64,000 bases of DNA from Aureobasidium sp. EXF-3400 (taxonomy: Eukaryota; Ascomycota; Dothideomycetes; Dothideales; Saccotheciaceae). Positions within the stretch are counted from its first letter, which is position 1; each line of letters begins with the position of its first letter. Where the stretch lies: positions 1-64,000 of the forward strand of contig SWBL01000112.1 in NCBI GenBank assembly GCA_024195585.1. Direction: 5' to 3'. The translations under genes were made by a program, and so were the position numbers. The notes below the pieces were generated by a model. The model saw only the letters and a list, made by a program, of their open reading frames with translations, had not been told where the DNA came from and ran no database searches. Of this stretch, positions 38,272-49,314 are shown piece after piece.

Positions 38272-38850
38272 CTACTTTCCATGCTTCCCTCCAAAAGGCT
38301 CCCAGATAGGAGCTTGCTTAGCTCCAAAGGTGTTAGGGCTCAGACTTCGCACGAATGAGATATAGTAATTCATCTCGATAGACACAATGGATGCGTCGTA
38401 GGTGCTGAAGGGGTGTACTTGAATGGTTGCCTCTACTGTAGAACCTTGATAGTAAGGTCCGAAGATGGCGGCTGTGTCGGAGGCATGAAGGACGCCATTT
38501 CCAAGTGCTGTCTCTTCTATGGTCGAAACATCAAAGCGGTAGTTCCAGACACTGTTTGGTTGACATAGAACAAAGATTCAGCCATCAGAAGCCCAGGACA
38601 TATGAAAGTAGATTCGGAGACACGATAGTTGAAGTTGACAAAGACAATGTTGCCACCAGAGGTTCTGACCACATCAGTTCCATTGTAGTTGGCGTTTGTG
38701 TCTTTGGCGTAGCCTCCACCCGGTATGCATACCCATAAGGGTAGCTTAGATGATCGATCAGCATTATTTGGTGTCTAGACATTCATGAAAAGACAATCTT
38801 CTGTAAGATTCACATTGATGGTTTCACCAATACCTATGCAGATGGCTCGA
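38272..38850 (-). pseudogene. Type-B carboxylesterase remnant with internal deletion
   Basis: Reading the minus strand, an N-terminal fragment (IGIGETINVNLTEDCLFMNV) is followed by an in-frame TAG at 38777-38775. The family-diagnostic block LPLWVCIPGGGYA and NIVFVNFNYRVS comes next. At about 38620 the similarity jumps to C-terminal sequence (TFICPGLLMA), then a frameshift, then a well-preserved C-terminal stretch (IFGPYYQGS, NYYISFVRSLSPN) ending at a stop at 38274-38272. The whole middle, including the catalytic Ser elbow, is missing, so this cannot encode an active esterase. It lies at the right flank of the PKS region and may be a decayed former cluster member or an unrelated gene. Confidence 0.85.
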
Positions 38851-39168
38851 GGCTAGACAGCATCAGTATGTAGTGGCACTTAGAGCTACTGCATTGAGCC
38901 GTGGTGGTTGAATGCTTGGGATCAGGTATGCACATATGCAGGATGTCGTGGGTGGACTATGCGTAGAATTGCGCGATTATGTGCAGTGCTTGTCGCGATG
39001 GAGAAAAAAGAAGAATAAATAAAGAGTAATTGCCCCAGACAGCTTGACAGGGGGTCTGTGCTCATGGCCCATCCCTGAAGCGTGTCCGTAAAGCTCACGG
39101 GAGCAACATTTGAACAACAACATCTTTCCTGTGGCAGAACGCACCGACTTGTCGCAGTCTTGTTCAAC
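38851..39168. other. Spacer upstream of p24 gene
   Basis: About 320 bp, probably the p24 promoter plus further degraded esterase sequence, of which only scattered hints are visible. Confidence 0.4.
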
Positions 39169-39984
39169 ATGGCACCTCTAATCGCCCTGCTCAGCCTGCT
39201 GGGCTTCTTGACTTCGTTCGTCTCAGCAACAGCCTTGACATACAAGCTTCCGCCCAATGGAAAGGAGTGTTTCTATTCCCACATTGAGCAAAAGGGCGCA
39301 AAGGTTGCCTTTTACTTTGCTGTACGCGTTCCTCATATCCCAGAGATCTGTTCGTTCTAATGCAATATGCAGGTCCAATCGGGCGGCTCCTTTGATGGTA
39401 CTTGACTAGTTCACCCCTCCAACCCATGATCCAAGTTTAACACTCTGTCGCAGTCGACTACGCGGTCCACGGACCCAGCTCAGAGCCCGGAAGAGAAAAG
39501 ACTATTCTTGATGGCACCAAGGAACGCCAGGGCGATTTCGTCTTCACAGCCAACGAGGTTGGCGAGTACCGCTTCTGCTTCGACAACAGTATCAGCACTT
39601 TTGCCGATAAGATGATCGACTTCGAGATATCCATCGAGAACGAGCCCCGCGCCGCCAGCATCCCCTCCAAGCAGGGCGCCAACATTGAGCAGACTTCAGC
39701 CCTCGAGAACTCGGTCCTCAAGCTCAGCGGCCAGCTCAGCACAATCACCCGTCAGCAGAAATACTTCAGAACTCGCGAGAACAGAAACTTCTCCACCGTC
39801 AGAAGCACAGAGCAGAGAATCTTCAATTTCTCCATCATTGAGAGTTTGATGATGGTCGGCATGGCCGGTCTGCAAGTCTTTATCGTCAGAATGTTCTTCC
39901 AGACTGGGCGCAAGGGTGAGTTGCATAGAGCATGCTTTACTGCTTCTGTCAAAATACTGATTGGACAACCCAGGTTATCTCTAG
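39169..39984 (+). CDS. p24 family (emp24/gp25L/Erp) cargo receptor
   Basis: Exons 39169-39321, 39373-39397 (25 nt), 39454-39915 and 39974-39984 (11 nt) give 216 aa. It has a signal peptide (LIALLSLLGFLTSFVSA), then a GOLD domain beginning with the conserved KECFYSHIEQKG. A membrane-proximal coiled coil (LENSVLKLSGQLSTITRQQKYFRTRE) follows, then one C-terminal transmembrane helix (SLMMVGMAGLQVFIVRMFF) and a short cytosolic tail, FFQTGRKGYL. The FF pair is the usual COPII-binding signal. p24 proteins cycle between ER and Golgi and help export GPI-anchored cargo. The closest yeast group is the Erp proteins, but the paralogue cannot be fixed by eye. The last 11-nt exon supplies only the end of the tail. 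Confidence 0.92.
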
Positions 39985-40179
39985 AAGTCGCGACTGGACA
40001 TCGAGTTTGCGAACACACGTATACACAAAAAAGAAACGCTTTATATGCTCGTCATGCCCCGTCATGCTGTTTTCCTCTTTCGACCCAACCACACCCTATC
40101 GCAACGTCTATGAACCTGCCATACAATGTTACACCCTGCTGATCCCTCAATTTCGGCCTCTACATGAATACGACAGACC

Positions 40180-40662
40180 TCACGCGACCATCTTTCCGTC
40201 CTCAATGACCATGTACTCGTCTCCAACCATCATTTTCATCTCCTCCTCGACCATGAAGTTATCATGGTCGCCCGTCAAAGCTTTACTGGCTGGATCATAC
40301 ATGAAGCGTGCGAATGCCATGTAATCAGGAAACACAAACGTGCAGATAGCGTCATAAGGCAAGAGATTCGCTTTCCCCTTGAGCATATCCTGCATTATAT
40401 TTCTGTCGCGTTGGAGATGGTATGTCTGTGATAGCTTACATGAGTCTTGGTGTTTCGGCATGCGTGAGAGGTATATGCTTACAAGACTGTATATTATACA
40501 CCCGTGCTTCATCAAGACCTCTTTGGCCATCTCGGCATGCTTGGTGTTGTAATGTGATATAAAATCTGCATCGCTCAGGCCTGGCTTCTTCTTGACTAGG
40601 ATTGTTGCTTTGACGACTTTGCGAAAGCCTGTTGTGTTTGGATAGCCCGCTTCTAGAACCAT
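40180..40662 (-). CDS. EthD-domain protein
   Basis: Exons 40662-40483 and 40425-40180 (57-nt intron, open in frame) give 141 aa. The pattern KATILVKKKPGLSDADFISHYNTKHAEMA is the first strand and helix of EthD-type dimeric alpha/beta barrels. The second half holds LPYDAICTFVFPDYMAFARFM, another family hallmark. EthD proteins occur in ether degradation and as small decarboxylases or cyclases in fungal polyketide pathways; many have no assigned role. It lies beyond the p24 housekeeping gene, so cluster membership is doubtful. It is the second alpha/beta-barrel gene within 4 kb. Confidence 0.82.
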   Translation of the reverse strand: MVLEAGYPNTTGFRKVVKATILVKKKPGLSDADFISHYNTKHAEMAKEVLMKHGCIIYSLVSIYLSRMPKHQDSCKLSQTYHLQRDRNIMQDMLKGKANLLPYDAICTFVFPDYMAFARFMYDPASKALTGDHDNFMVEEEMKMMVGDEYMVIEDGKMVA

Positions 40663-40958
40663 AATGGTGGTTAAGTGTTCGAACGTTATCTTCCTTGTCA
40701 GAGATTGACAGGATTGGTCAGTCAGTCGATGGGTCCAGGTAGTATATAGTATAGAGGTGATCTAGAAATGTTCTCGGGGAATTACCACTATGTAAACCAA
40801 GACTTGGTTGTCTCCGGAAGGAGGGGTGCTCCGACAGTGAGAGCGGCTTTAATCGGCGTTTGCAGCCCACCTATAAGCACACCAAATTGCAGTGACTACG
40901 AACCATCTCACCATTCAGGCTTCTGTCGTCTTTCCAACTTTCGAAGATAATCCCCACG

Positions 40959-41255
40959 ATGGACGACGAATCTTCGCAATCTTATCAATCCTCGACATCA
41001 GTCTCGCATGAAAGCTACGACCCATATCGCATCCCCCTCTTCACCTATGTAACACGCACATCTTCTACCTCCTACACAACAGACATCCGCCTCTTCTTTG
41101 CTATCACAGTCTTGACTTCAGTCATCGTGTATGCAAGAGGTTTTGGGTGGGAATTTTTGCTGCTGCTTCTGACTGGGGGAGCGGCAGTGTGGAAGACTGC
41201 GAAACCACGGGAGGGCATGGAGTTTAAGAGAGTGAGGAGGGCTCTGAGGGCGTGA
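40959..41255 (+). CDS. Small predicted membrane protein, unknown
   Basis: A single exon of 98 codons. The N-terminus is Ser/Tyr-rich and hydrophilic. Two adjacent hydrophobic stretches (LFFAITVLTSVIVYA and FLLLLLTGGAAVW) could form one or two membrane helices. The C-terminus is basic (RVRRALRA). No family recognised. The clear ATG, composition shift and isolated position support a real gene, but conservation was not checked. Confidence 0.55.
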   Translation: MDDESSQSYQSSTSVSHESYDPYRIPLFTYVTRTSSTSYTTDIRLFFAITVLTSVIVYARGFGWEFLLLLLTGGAAVWKTAKPREGMEFKRVRRALRA

Positions 41256-41540
41256 TTGAAAATGCACATATGTGGCTCAAGGAAAACTGTGAGGCATCTC
41301 GGGAACTCTTAGGAGATGGAGCACTCTGACATTCGAGGTAAGAGGTGTGCTAATCTCAAGTTTGAGGGAGAGGTATTGATAATCTGCCTGTACAAGCGCT
41401 GTAACACCGATACCTCTGTAGGTCATTGCTGAACCGCTGCAATAGAGTAGAAAAGCAATAACATGGATTGAATGTATGCATATACACCACCGTCTTTGAC
41501 TCAGAAGAGCACTAGGCCTAAGAAGATCAAACCAGGTTCT

Positions 41541-42293
41541 TTATACCGTAACATTCACCTTGATCTCATATCCTGGGAACCGGTTGCCTATATACGTATC
41601 TCCGAAAAGCCTTTTGCCACAGATCCCTTGCTCCAGACGTTCATCTCTTTTGGATTCGGCAGACTGGAGCATTAACATCAGATCCTCCCAGCTCGAGTAC
41701 TGGATTGTGCAGTCAATTATCGGCGGTATATAGAAGCAAATCTCCTTGTTTCTCTCGATCTGCTCTTTTGCTCTGGTGCAAGCAGTTATGCCCAGTCCAC
41801 TGGTTCTCGCACTTCTCGCATGACATCTGTCTTGATGCTTTCGGGCGATAGTGGAAGAAATGCCATAGTCTTCGTAACAAGCACGAAGAAACTCCAGCCC
41901 CAGTGTACCAGCCTCGAACTCTACAGCATGCTGTGAGCAAGCATATGCCAATGCAGGCTCACAAACACCAGCCTCAGGGTGTGTCCTCACTACACGTTTC
42001 GAGCATGGTGATTCGCCTAGCAAAACGGCTAGCTCGGGCATGGTTTTGATGATGTATTCGTCCAAAAGCATTGGCAAGAAGTATGGTGTGTCCCAAGGCA
42101 ACACAAACCCGAGGTTAGCATCTAGGGCATTCCTCAAAGTGTTGACCGCCACGCCGATTGTGGTTCCAATGGCAAGATTGACTGTAGTTGATAATGGGAG
42201 TTTGTCAAGCTGTAGACATAACCAGGCGAGAAAGGACTGAAGGAGTAGTAGCCGTATGCTTGTGCGAAGAAAATAGCTAGGAATCAATCGCAT
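41541..42293 (-). CDS. Uncharacterised protein with N-terminal hydrophobic helix
   Basis: A continuous frame of 250 codons from ATG 42293. The N-terminus (SIRLLLLQSFLAWLCLQL) is hydrophobic and could be a signal anchor. The middle is Cys-rich (SPCSKRVVRTHPEAGVCEPALAYAC) and the remainder mixed hydrophilic. I do not recognise the family. Length and amino-acid composition argue for a real or recently real gene; introns or a different C-terminus cannot be excluded. Confidence 0.5.
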   Translation of the reverse strand: MRLIPSYFLRTSIRLLLLQSFLAWLCLQLDKLPLSTTVNLAIGTTIGVAVNTLRNALDANLGFVLPWDTPYFLPMLLDEYIIKTMPELAVLLGESPCSKRVVRTHPEAGVCEPALAYACSQHAVEFEAGTLGLEFLRACYEDYGISSTIARKHQDRCHARSARTSGLGITACTRAKEQIERNKEICFYIPPIIDCTIQYSSWEDLMLMLQSAESKRDERLEQGICGKRLFGDTYIGNRFPGYEIKVNVTV

Positions 42294-42726
42294 GATGAGG
42301 TTGATGAATACCGAGGAGAAGGGAGAGAATAGATCACGAAAACACTCTGTTTTTCAAAGCGACCTTTATCTTGCCTTACAACTGATTCATTGTTGGTTTG
42401 CGATCGACAATTCTTCGTCCCAGAATGGCATTACTAGCAATCCTCCTCGGAACAAGGCAGTCTAGTCGATCTGTTGGTCTTGGCTACTTAATTCGGCCAG
42501 CCCGGAGAGCATTCAGCACTCAGGCGTAAATAGCGTAGGAAACAAAACATCGAGTGATAATCCATTGGCTCCAGATCTTCCCCGTTGGCGCCAATACGCC
42601 TATACATGACTAGAAATCCATCGCTTTTATCATCGTATAGACTTGCGTATGTTCCAGCAGAGCCAAGGCAAAGGCAATAGAGATGCAGGTAACAAAACAG
42701 GCAATGAAAGATGCAACACTCCGCCT
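42294..42726. other. Intergenic spacer
   Basis: About 430 bp between the unknown gene and the 3' end of HIR1. Nothing recognised beyond short frames. Confidence 0.4.
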
Positions 42727-45700
42727 TCAGATTTCCATGGCCGAAGATGCCAAGCTATCACTTGCGCCATCGAGAATACCCAGAAGGCGAGCGTATGGAA
42801 CGGTGATGCGTTGAAGGTCACGATGCTTGCCTACAACTGCGTCAGTAACAATGAACATGAGCCAGAAAAGAATGTTTATCTTACCCAGAATGAGTACGAC
42901 CTCCCTGAGCAGCTCTTCTCGAGGCCAACCAACAAGATCTCCTTCCTCAGCCATCCAGCCTTGTCCCCTCTCCTCAATTGGCTTTTCCTCTTCATCCTCG
43001 AACACACTGCCCATAAGGGAGCGCAACAGTTCTTCAACCTTGGCCTTCGAGCCCTCGGCGCCGATTCGCTTGGCGTACATGAGAAGATACAGGTGGAACT
43101 CTTCGCGCGCACCCAAGGTCATGGCTGCTGCGACACGGTTTTCGAGATGTGCAACACTCACAGCACTCTCAAATCCTTCATATCCTTCGGCAACAAGGAG
43201 CGTCTTGACCAATCTTTGCAAGAAGTACGCCCGACCGCGCAGCAAGGATTGAGTCGTGGTATTGCGTTCGAGTAAGGGGATGATTCCAGCAGACAGATTC
43301 TCTGGTTTGAGGTCATCATCAATAGTGGAAGTGCCGTTGGTACCCTTAGTCGTAGGTTGCACGGTAGAGATGGATGTGTCGGCCGTGTTCCAATACTGAC
43401 TGCCCACAGCCCACCAAGGCTCTGATAAACGTTGCCAGATATACATGGCCTGTGAATAGCTGTAACCATCTCCATTAGACAAACCTACTATGATCCGTCC
43501 TTGTGAGTTGAGGCGAGCAAACATGACGGCTGGTCCATTGGTGGTGTGGCCTTGCTGAGCTGTAGCAGCAATGTCAAGTACAGGTGCTAGAGACACTGGT
43601 GGGTGTGGCGACGACAGAGTCTTAATGTTCCAGACGTAGCACATTCCTACGGCATTTACGCACAAGAGCCACCATCCTCGGCAATCCATAATGACGGGTT
43701 GTGCATCGAGGATGAGTGCATTGAGCAGCCTGCGACCTGCTGGAGTCCAGATGTGAACCGAGCCGTCTTCACAAGCAGCAGCCCAGAAGTTGTGATTTCC
43801 TGTGACAAGCAAGACTGCTCGCGGTAGATAATCTTGCCATATGGATTGACCTCGCCGAGAGACTGTAAGGCGTGTAGGATCGCGATCTTGTACTCTACCT
43901 GTGCGTGCAGGTCCAGAAGCATTGCGTGCTTCGAAAACAATCGATGGCTCATCACTTGTGTCCATTTGCTGTCCTTCATTTTCCTGGTTGTTAGTTGTGT
44001 CGAGGGGACGGACTATGGTCGCTCGGACCAGGGGTACCGCTAATCTGACCTGGCTGGTAGTCAAGCTGGGATTGACGATAGCAGGTCTGAGCGGTTCAGC
44101 GGTTTCGGTGATGCTTTTACCAGCTGAGCTTGGTGGAATAAGACCAGTGGCAGTGTTAATGACCACGGGCGTGGCTCCACTTTGTTGGATAGACGCAATG
44201 CGTTTTTCAGCACGACGATCATCGTCTCCTTCGATTTCAGCGAATTTCCTCTTGTTGCCAAGTAACAACGAAGCAAGACCACCTCTTGGAAGACCATCGA
44301 ATGGTTTTGACAGATCGAGTGTTGTCTGAGGTGCATCGTTACGACTGGCTTGCGAGACGCTGGACATGAGTTGTGGTTTTGGCAATGAGGATTCTCCAAC
44401 GCCAGAAGACGAGGAAACGAGCAATGGGGCAATGCGCTTCTTGCCATCTTTCGTAATCGTCACACGCTGCTTGAGCTTATCGATTTTTGCAACCTGCGGA
44501 TCCGGTGGCGGCATGGGTTCCTTGGGCTCCGCGGTATCTGTGCTGCCGTTTGTTGTGGTGTCCTTGGTTGTGCCATTAGGAGCAGCAGGAGCAGACTTGT
44601 CTGAGGTCCCATTCAAGGACGGGACAGCAACAGTGCCGTCGCCCATCAGCTCGCCCATGCGACCTTGAACACCTTTGAGCTCACCAGCCTTGCTGTTTTC
44701 TTCTAGTCTCAAGGCATCCGGACCCTCAACAACGCCAACTCTTCTGCCAGCACCAAAACGTGCCAAAGCTTTGTCGTTGTTCACAACTGGTGCCGGATAG
44801 CCCAGCTCTCCTGCGGAAAATACACAGCAGGCGATAGTTCCATCCAAACTAGTAAAATAGATAGTCTCGCCATCGGGTGACCAGGCAAGATCCGAGATAG
44901 GCTTAGCAGCAAGCTCCTGTGTGACGACAAAGGGTCGAGGAGAATTTGTATTCCAGACGCTGAGTGTCTTGTCTTGACCGGCGCATGCTACGACGGTAAC
45001 AGCACCGGCAGCAACATTCTCTTGAGCGCTAATGTCGCTAGCTGGCGGAGGTGGCTCAGGACAGAAGAGACGCGGAGAGAAAGCGCACACTTCGACAGGA
45101 CCTTCGTGGCCTATCAAGTTGACTTCGCTTTCCCAGCTGCCGCGAGTGACGATGGCAACAGAGCTCACAGGACCATTGACGGCGTTGGCAGCAGCTATGT
45201 GAGCACCATCGGGAGACCATGAACATCTGCGGAAGTATGTAGTCAGGGGGGACGTGGTGAAGGGAACCGAGACGGTGGCTTCGAGGACGAAATTGTTGAC
45301 TTGATCATAGGTAGTGGCGTTCGGAGGAGGGGAGGTGAAGCGGAAGATGCGTATAGTACGGTCGTCGCTAGCGGTAGCAAAGTATTTGTTTGCGGGATCA
45401 AAAGTGATTCCCTTGACGTGACTCTGATGTTGTGACAGCGTCTTGAGCTTCTCGAATGTGTGACCAGACCATACGACGACCTTGGAGTCGAGGCCAACCG
45501 ACACCAGTATGGATGAATCAGCGGACCAGCCTAGGTCTTGAACATCGTTGTCGTGGCCGATTAGACGTCGGAAGATTCGCCAATTCTCGACAGGGGGAGT
45601 CTCGTTGGAGCCGAAGGTGGTATGGGCCGGAGGATTGGGATCGAGGTTATAGATGCACACAATCTTGTCGTCGGCGCCAGAGGCCAGGTATTTGCCGTTT

Positions 45701-46060
45701 CCAGAGAAGCGCACAGAGTGGATGGTGCCCGAGTGGTAGCTCATAGCGGCCAGCTGTTTGGGCTTGGTGTAGTCTGCGTTGGCGCCATTGCGAATCGCAT
45801 CCGTCGACCAGATGCGCACATGTCCATCTGTTGGGAAACCATCTTAGCATGGCTGCTCTTATTCGAATGCCGGCGGGAGAAAGCGCACCTCCTCCTGCTG
45901 TTACCAAACGGCTTCCATCGGGCGAAACGTGACAACTGTATACTTCGAAGTCCTTCTTGTCGCCTGGACGTATCTTGTCAGCTATAGCTCCAAGGCTGCA
46001 ACACGCAATAGAATGCGACAAACCTCCGTGGGTCAACCAGAGTGGTTTGGTGAAGCGCAT
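42727..46060 (-). CDS. Histone regulatory protein Hir1/HIRA, WD40
   Basis: Exons 46060-46024 (37 nt), 45963-45889, 45827-42885 and 42830-42727 give 1052 aa. It opens MRFTKPLWLTHG, then the conserved DFEVYSCHVSPDGSRLVTAGG and DGHVRIWSTDAI that start the HIRA beta-propeller. About seven WD40 repeats fill the first ~370 residues. A disordered Ser/Thr/Pro region with a Hir-type B-domain-like KKRIAPLLVS follows, then the C-terminal Hir domain, which trimerises and binds partner subunits. The HIR complex deposits histone H3-H4 outside S phase and represses histone genes. The last intron (54 nt) is open in frame, but splicing it restores the usual LILGKHRDLQRI. Confidence 0.94.
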
Positions 46061-46411
46061 TGCGACTGTTTATCGAAGGTGCATGCTCCAGCTCGCGAGG
46101 ACTGCAACCAAGGATACTAGGCGGCCGTGTGCATGCGATGCGACCTGGACAAGCGGTTGCACAGAACAGATAGAAGGGTTGTTTCTTGTATGTGTTGTGG
46201 AAAGACAACACTCCCCATAATTCACATGCTCCATCAACGTCCATCTAGAGCTTGGCACATACAACTGTCAACCGTGACCCTGTCCATCCTTCCTTCCTTG
46301 GAGCTGCGCGACGCCGATCTCGAATATGATGCCATTGGTCCATTTCCAAGCATTGCTTTTCTTCTCATTCATCCTCGAACAACATCTTCTCTTATTCATT
46401 CCCTTCTACAG
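46061..46411. other. Bidirectional promoter region
   Basis: About 350 bp between the divergent HIR1 and acylphosphatase genes, probably shared promoter DNA. No recognised element. Confidence 0.5.
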
Positions 46412-46887
46412 ATGCGCAAGTTCAGTTCAATCGCACGCACAATGTCTCAACAACGTGTATGTACAATCTCTCATGTAAATGCTTCTACAGAACCAGACCT
46501 GACCGTATACGTCACAGATCAGCTTCAAGGTCGAGGGTGAAGGTAACTTACCATATCCTGACAGCACGTGCTTCTTTCTTGGTCCTGACAATACTACAGT
46601 CCAGGGTGTCAACTTCAGAAGCTTCACCGTCAAGCAAGCCAAATCTTTGGGCATCACTGGTCACGTCCAGAATGCTTCTGACGGCAGCGTATGTCGAGCC
46701 CAGCTCATTCAACTGTCTCGATAACACTAACCTCTATGGTCAGGTCACTGGTGAAGCTCAGGGTGACAGTGGCTCTCTGAAAGAATTCCAGCAGCACCTG
46801 AACAAAGGTCCTTCGGCTGCTAATGTGACAAAGCTCGACGTCAACGATATCAAGACCAAGGAAGGCGAAAGCGACTTTACTCAATGA
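46412..46887 (+). CDS. Acylphosphatase
   Basis: Exons 46412-46456, 46518-46542 (25 nt), 46600-46688 and 46744-46887 give 100 aa; starting at the in-frame ATG 46442 gives the classical ~90 aa. The core ISFKVEGEVQGVNFRSFTVK contains the catalytic Arg of the VQGVNFR loop, and GHVQNASDGSV carries the catalytic Asn. The enzyme hydrolyses acyl phosphates such as carbamoyl phosphate and 1,3-bisphosphoglycerate in the cytosol. The ten residues before the second Met (MRKFSSIART) are basic and hydroxylated and might help mitochondrial targeting. Exon 2 uses the downstream of two possible donors, which keeps GEVQGVNF intact. Confidence 0.9.
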
Positions 46888-47788
46888 TCGCTTGGCGAAA
46901 CACCTTTCCGACATGAATGAAACGATGAACACGAATCGGAACAGAGGCCTCGCCGTTCTCTGACAGGATGAAACGTGAAGGAGAGGCAAAAAGTATCCTT
47001 TGCATTGCTCCCTTTCTGCGACCACCATATATGCTGTTCGCAACGTCACCAGTTGCTGGCCAAAAGAATCAACAATGAACACACGCTTTTTGAGAAACTG
47101 CAAAGTTGCTTCGTCCATAGTCCATTGTCAGCTGCAACCATCTATTGTGTAAATGTCCTTGATATACCACTTGTGGTGTCCATTCTCGAGTAATGTGGCT
47201 CCGTTGGTATCGCAAGACAAGACTCTTGTTGCCAACACGTCTAGACGCCTGATGCTCCCCGAGCCACTCTCAGACAATGTCGCCGTCATTGCGAGAAAAC
47301 TCATCTCGAATACCACCGAGTGTAAGCCGCAATGTATGACTGTTATTCTCAATCGCCGTTCTCAGAATGGTCAGCTGCCCATGAGAAAGTGCTTGTTTTC
47401 CGGTGTCTTCTCGTGCACGCAGACCCCGAACCGGCATTCTACGAGGCTGGACCCTGTCTTTGTGTTGGAAACACCGACTTGTTGTCGTCGGCTAATCTCA
47501 ACATGGTAATTGCCAGCAAGCTTGTCGATATGCCCTGGCCGGTCAGACTCGGGCTGCGCAACGGTGGCTCGGAGGGATTGATTGGAGCTGAGCAACATTC
47601 CGCCGACGGCGATTCCACTCTCCGCATACAGAAAGTGTTTACTACCAGCCCGCGATACGTATATATAGAGGAGCAGCATAACTGCTGCCATAGATGTTTG
47701 TAGATCATATACAACCCCATTCAAACCACTACACAACCACTTACAAAACATTTTTGAACCCCAACCTTACATATTCAAACCTCCAACA
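46888..47788. other. Intergenic region with ambiguous overlapping frames
   Basis: About 900 bp between acylphosphatase and alternative oxidase. Frames of up to 126 codons overlap on both strands at 47128-47751. Some stretches look coding on each strand (plus: AFYEAGPCLCVGNTDLLSS; minus: SNTKTGSSLVECRFGVCVHE). I cannot choose between them and recognise no family. A decayed or multi-exon small gene is possible. Confidence 0.35.
47660..47668 (+). promoter_or_regulatory. TATA-like element of the alternative oxidase gene
   Basis: TATATATAG lies about 120 bp upstream of the AOX start codon, a plausible TATA position for a regulated fungal gene. The call rests on sequence and distance only. Confidence 0.4.
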
Positions 47789-48881
47789 ATGTACAGAACG
47801 AGGACCTTGACGACGCCCCGAGGCATTGGCTGTTGCGCCAGAGCGGTGGCCAATGTTGGAGAGACTAAGACCACATTGCTCATTATGAGCTACACACAAC
47901 CCAGAAAGTTCAGCACAACACCATCTCGAACCTTGAAGCAATTCTTCCCAGAACCAGACACTCCCAGTATCAGAACAACGGAAGCAGCATGGCCTCACCC
48001 TATCTACACCAAAGAGCAGATGGAATCTGTTGTGATCGCCCACAGAGAAGCCAAAACATGGTCAGACTGGACAGCACTAGCTGCAATCCGTACGCTGCGA
48101 TGGGGACTTGATCTTGCTACTGGCTACAAGCACGACAAAGCAGTTGCCAGTGGAGAGAAGAGTGCCAAAAATGCCAACCAGAAGCACGTCATGACGGCGA
48201 GGAAGTACATGATCCGAAATGTTTTCCTCGAGTCGGTAGCTGGAGTGCCTGGAATGGTAGCTGGTATGCTACGACACCTGCACTCCATGCGCCGGATGAA
48301 GAGAGACAACGGATGGATCGAGACTCTGCTTGAAGAGTCGTACAACGAGAGGATGCATCTGCTCACGTTCCTCAAGATGGCAGAGCCCGGACCATTCATG
48401 AAGTTCATGGTTCTCGCAGCTCAAGGAGTCTTCTTCAACGCCATGTTCGTGGCTTACCTGGTGTCTCCTCGCACAGCACACCGGTTCGTCGGATATCTCG
48501 AAGAAGAAGCGGTGCTCACGTACACGCGCGAGATTGCAGACCTGGATGCTGGAAGGCTTCCAGAGTGGGAGAATTTGGTGGCACCAGATATCGCCATCAA
48601 GTACTGGCACATGCCCGAAGGTCACCGTACAATGCGCGATCTGTTGATGTACATGTAAGTATGACAGAATTTGAACAAGCAGACGACAGAAGCTGACATT
48701 GGCCAACAGTCGCGCAGACGAGTCGAAGCATCGCGAGGTCAACCATACTCTGGGCAACCTCAACCAGAAGGAAGACCCGAATCCTTACGTGTCCGAGTAC
48801 AAGGACAAGTCAATTCCTCATCCAGGAAAGGGACTTGAATATCCCAAGCCAACAGGATGGGAGAGATCAGAAGTCATCTAG
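47789..48881 (+). CDS. Alternative oxidase (mitochondrial)
   Basis: Exons 47789-48654 and 48710-48881 (55-nt intron) give 345 aa. The di-iron carboxylate ligands are all visible: Glu in [11 protein letters not shown], ExxH in [11 protein letters not shown], Glu in [10 protein letters not shown], and ExxH in [12 protein letters not shown]. The first ~60 residues are basic and Ser/Thr-rich, as expected for a mitochondrial presequence ([14 protein letters not shown]). Two hydrophobic helices anchor it on the matrix side of the inner membrane. It oxidises ubiquinol directly to water without proton pumping and gives cyanide-resistant respiration. The TATA-like site upstream fits stress-inducible expression. 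Confidence 0.96.
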
Positions 48882-49314
48882 AGAGGAGAACGGGAGGAGG
48901 GCGTGTGGGGAAGACGGAAAGAAAGATGTCTGCTCTGGTGGTTACGGAGGATGGATGACATGGATGACAGGCGTTCGGGATTAGACAGGCGGGTGTGGGG
49001 CGTTTTGAGCGATCCTTAGGCTTTGTTTTAGGGCGCATTGACGGAGCTCCACAGATTGGCGCATCCAAGGTAGATACGAACAGCCTACTACTTTGTTTTG
49101 GATATATCATGACGCAGATTTGACATTTCTTGCGTACAATTGAAGTCTGTCAAAACGGTAGAACAGGCCAAGTTACCAAGGACAACAGAGACAAGCGTCT
49201 ATTCTGGCATTTGGTGGCCAGTGGCAGGTTGGATCATGAGGCAGCAGTAGCGACAGGAGCACCCCTTTCCGTCCGCCTAGATACCCGGGTACTCTGCGCC
49301 AACACGCTGTCAGC
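48882..49314. other. Intergenic spacer AOX-KAR9
   Basis: About 430 bp holding the AOX 3' UTR and the KAR9 promoter. Nothing specific recognised. Confidence 0.45.

Noticed and set aside
40180..40662. EthD gene as a member of the PKS cluster
   Set aside because: It lies beyond a housekeeping p24 gene; the link is positional only and weak.
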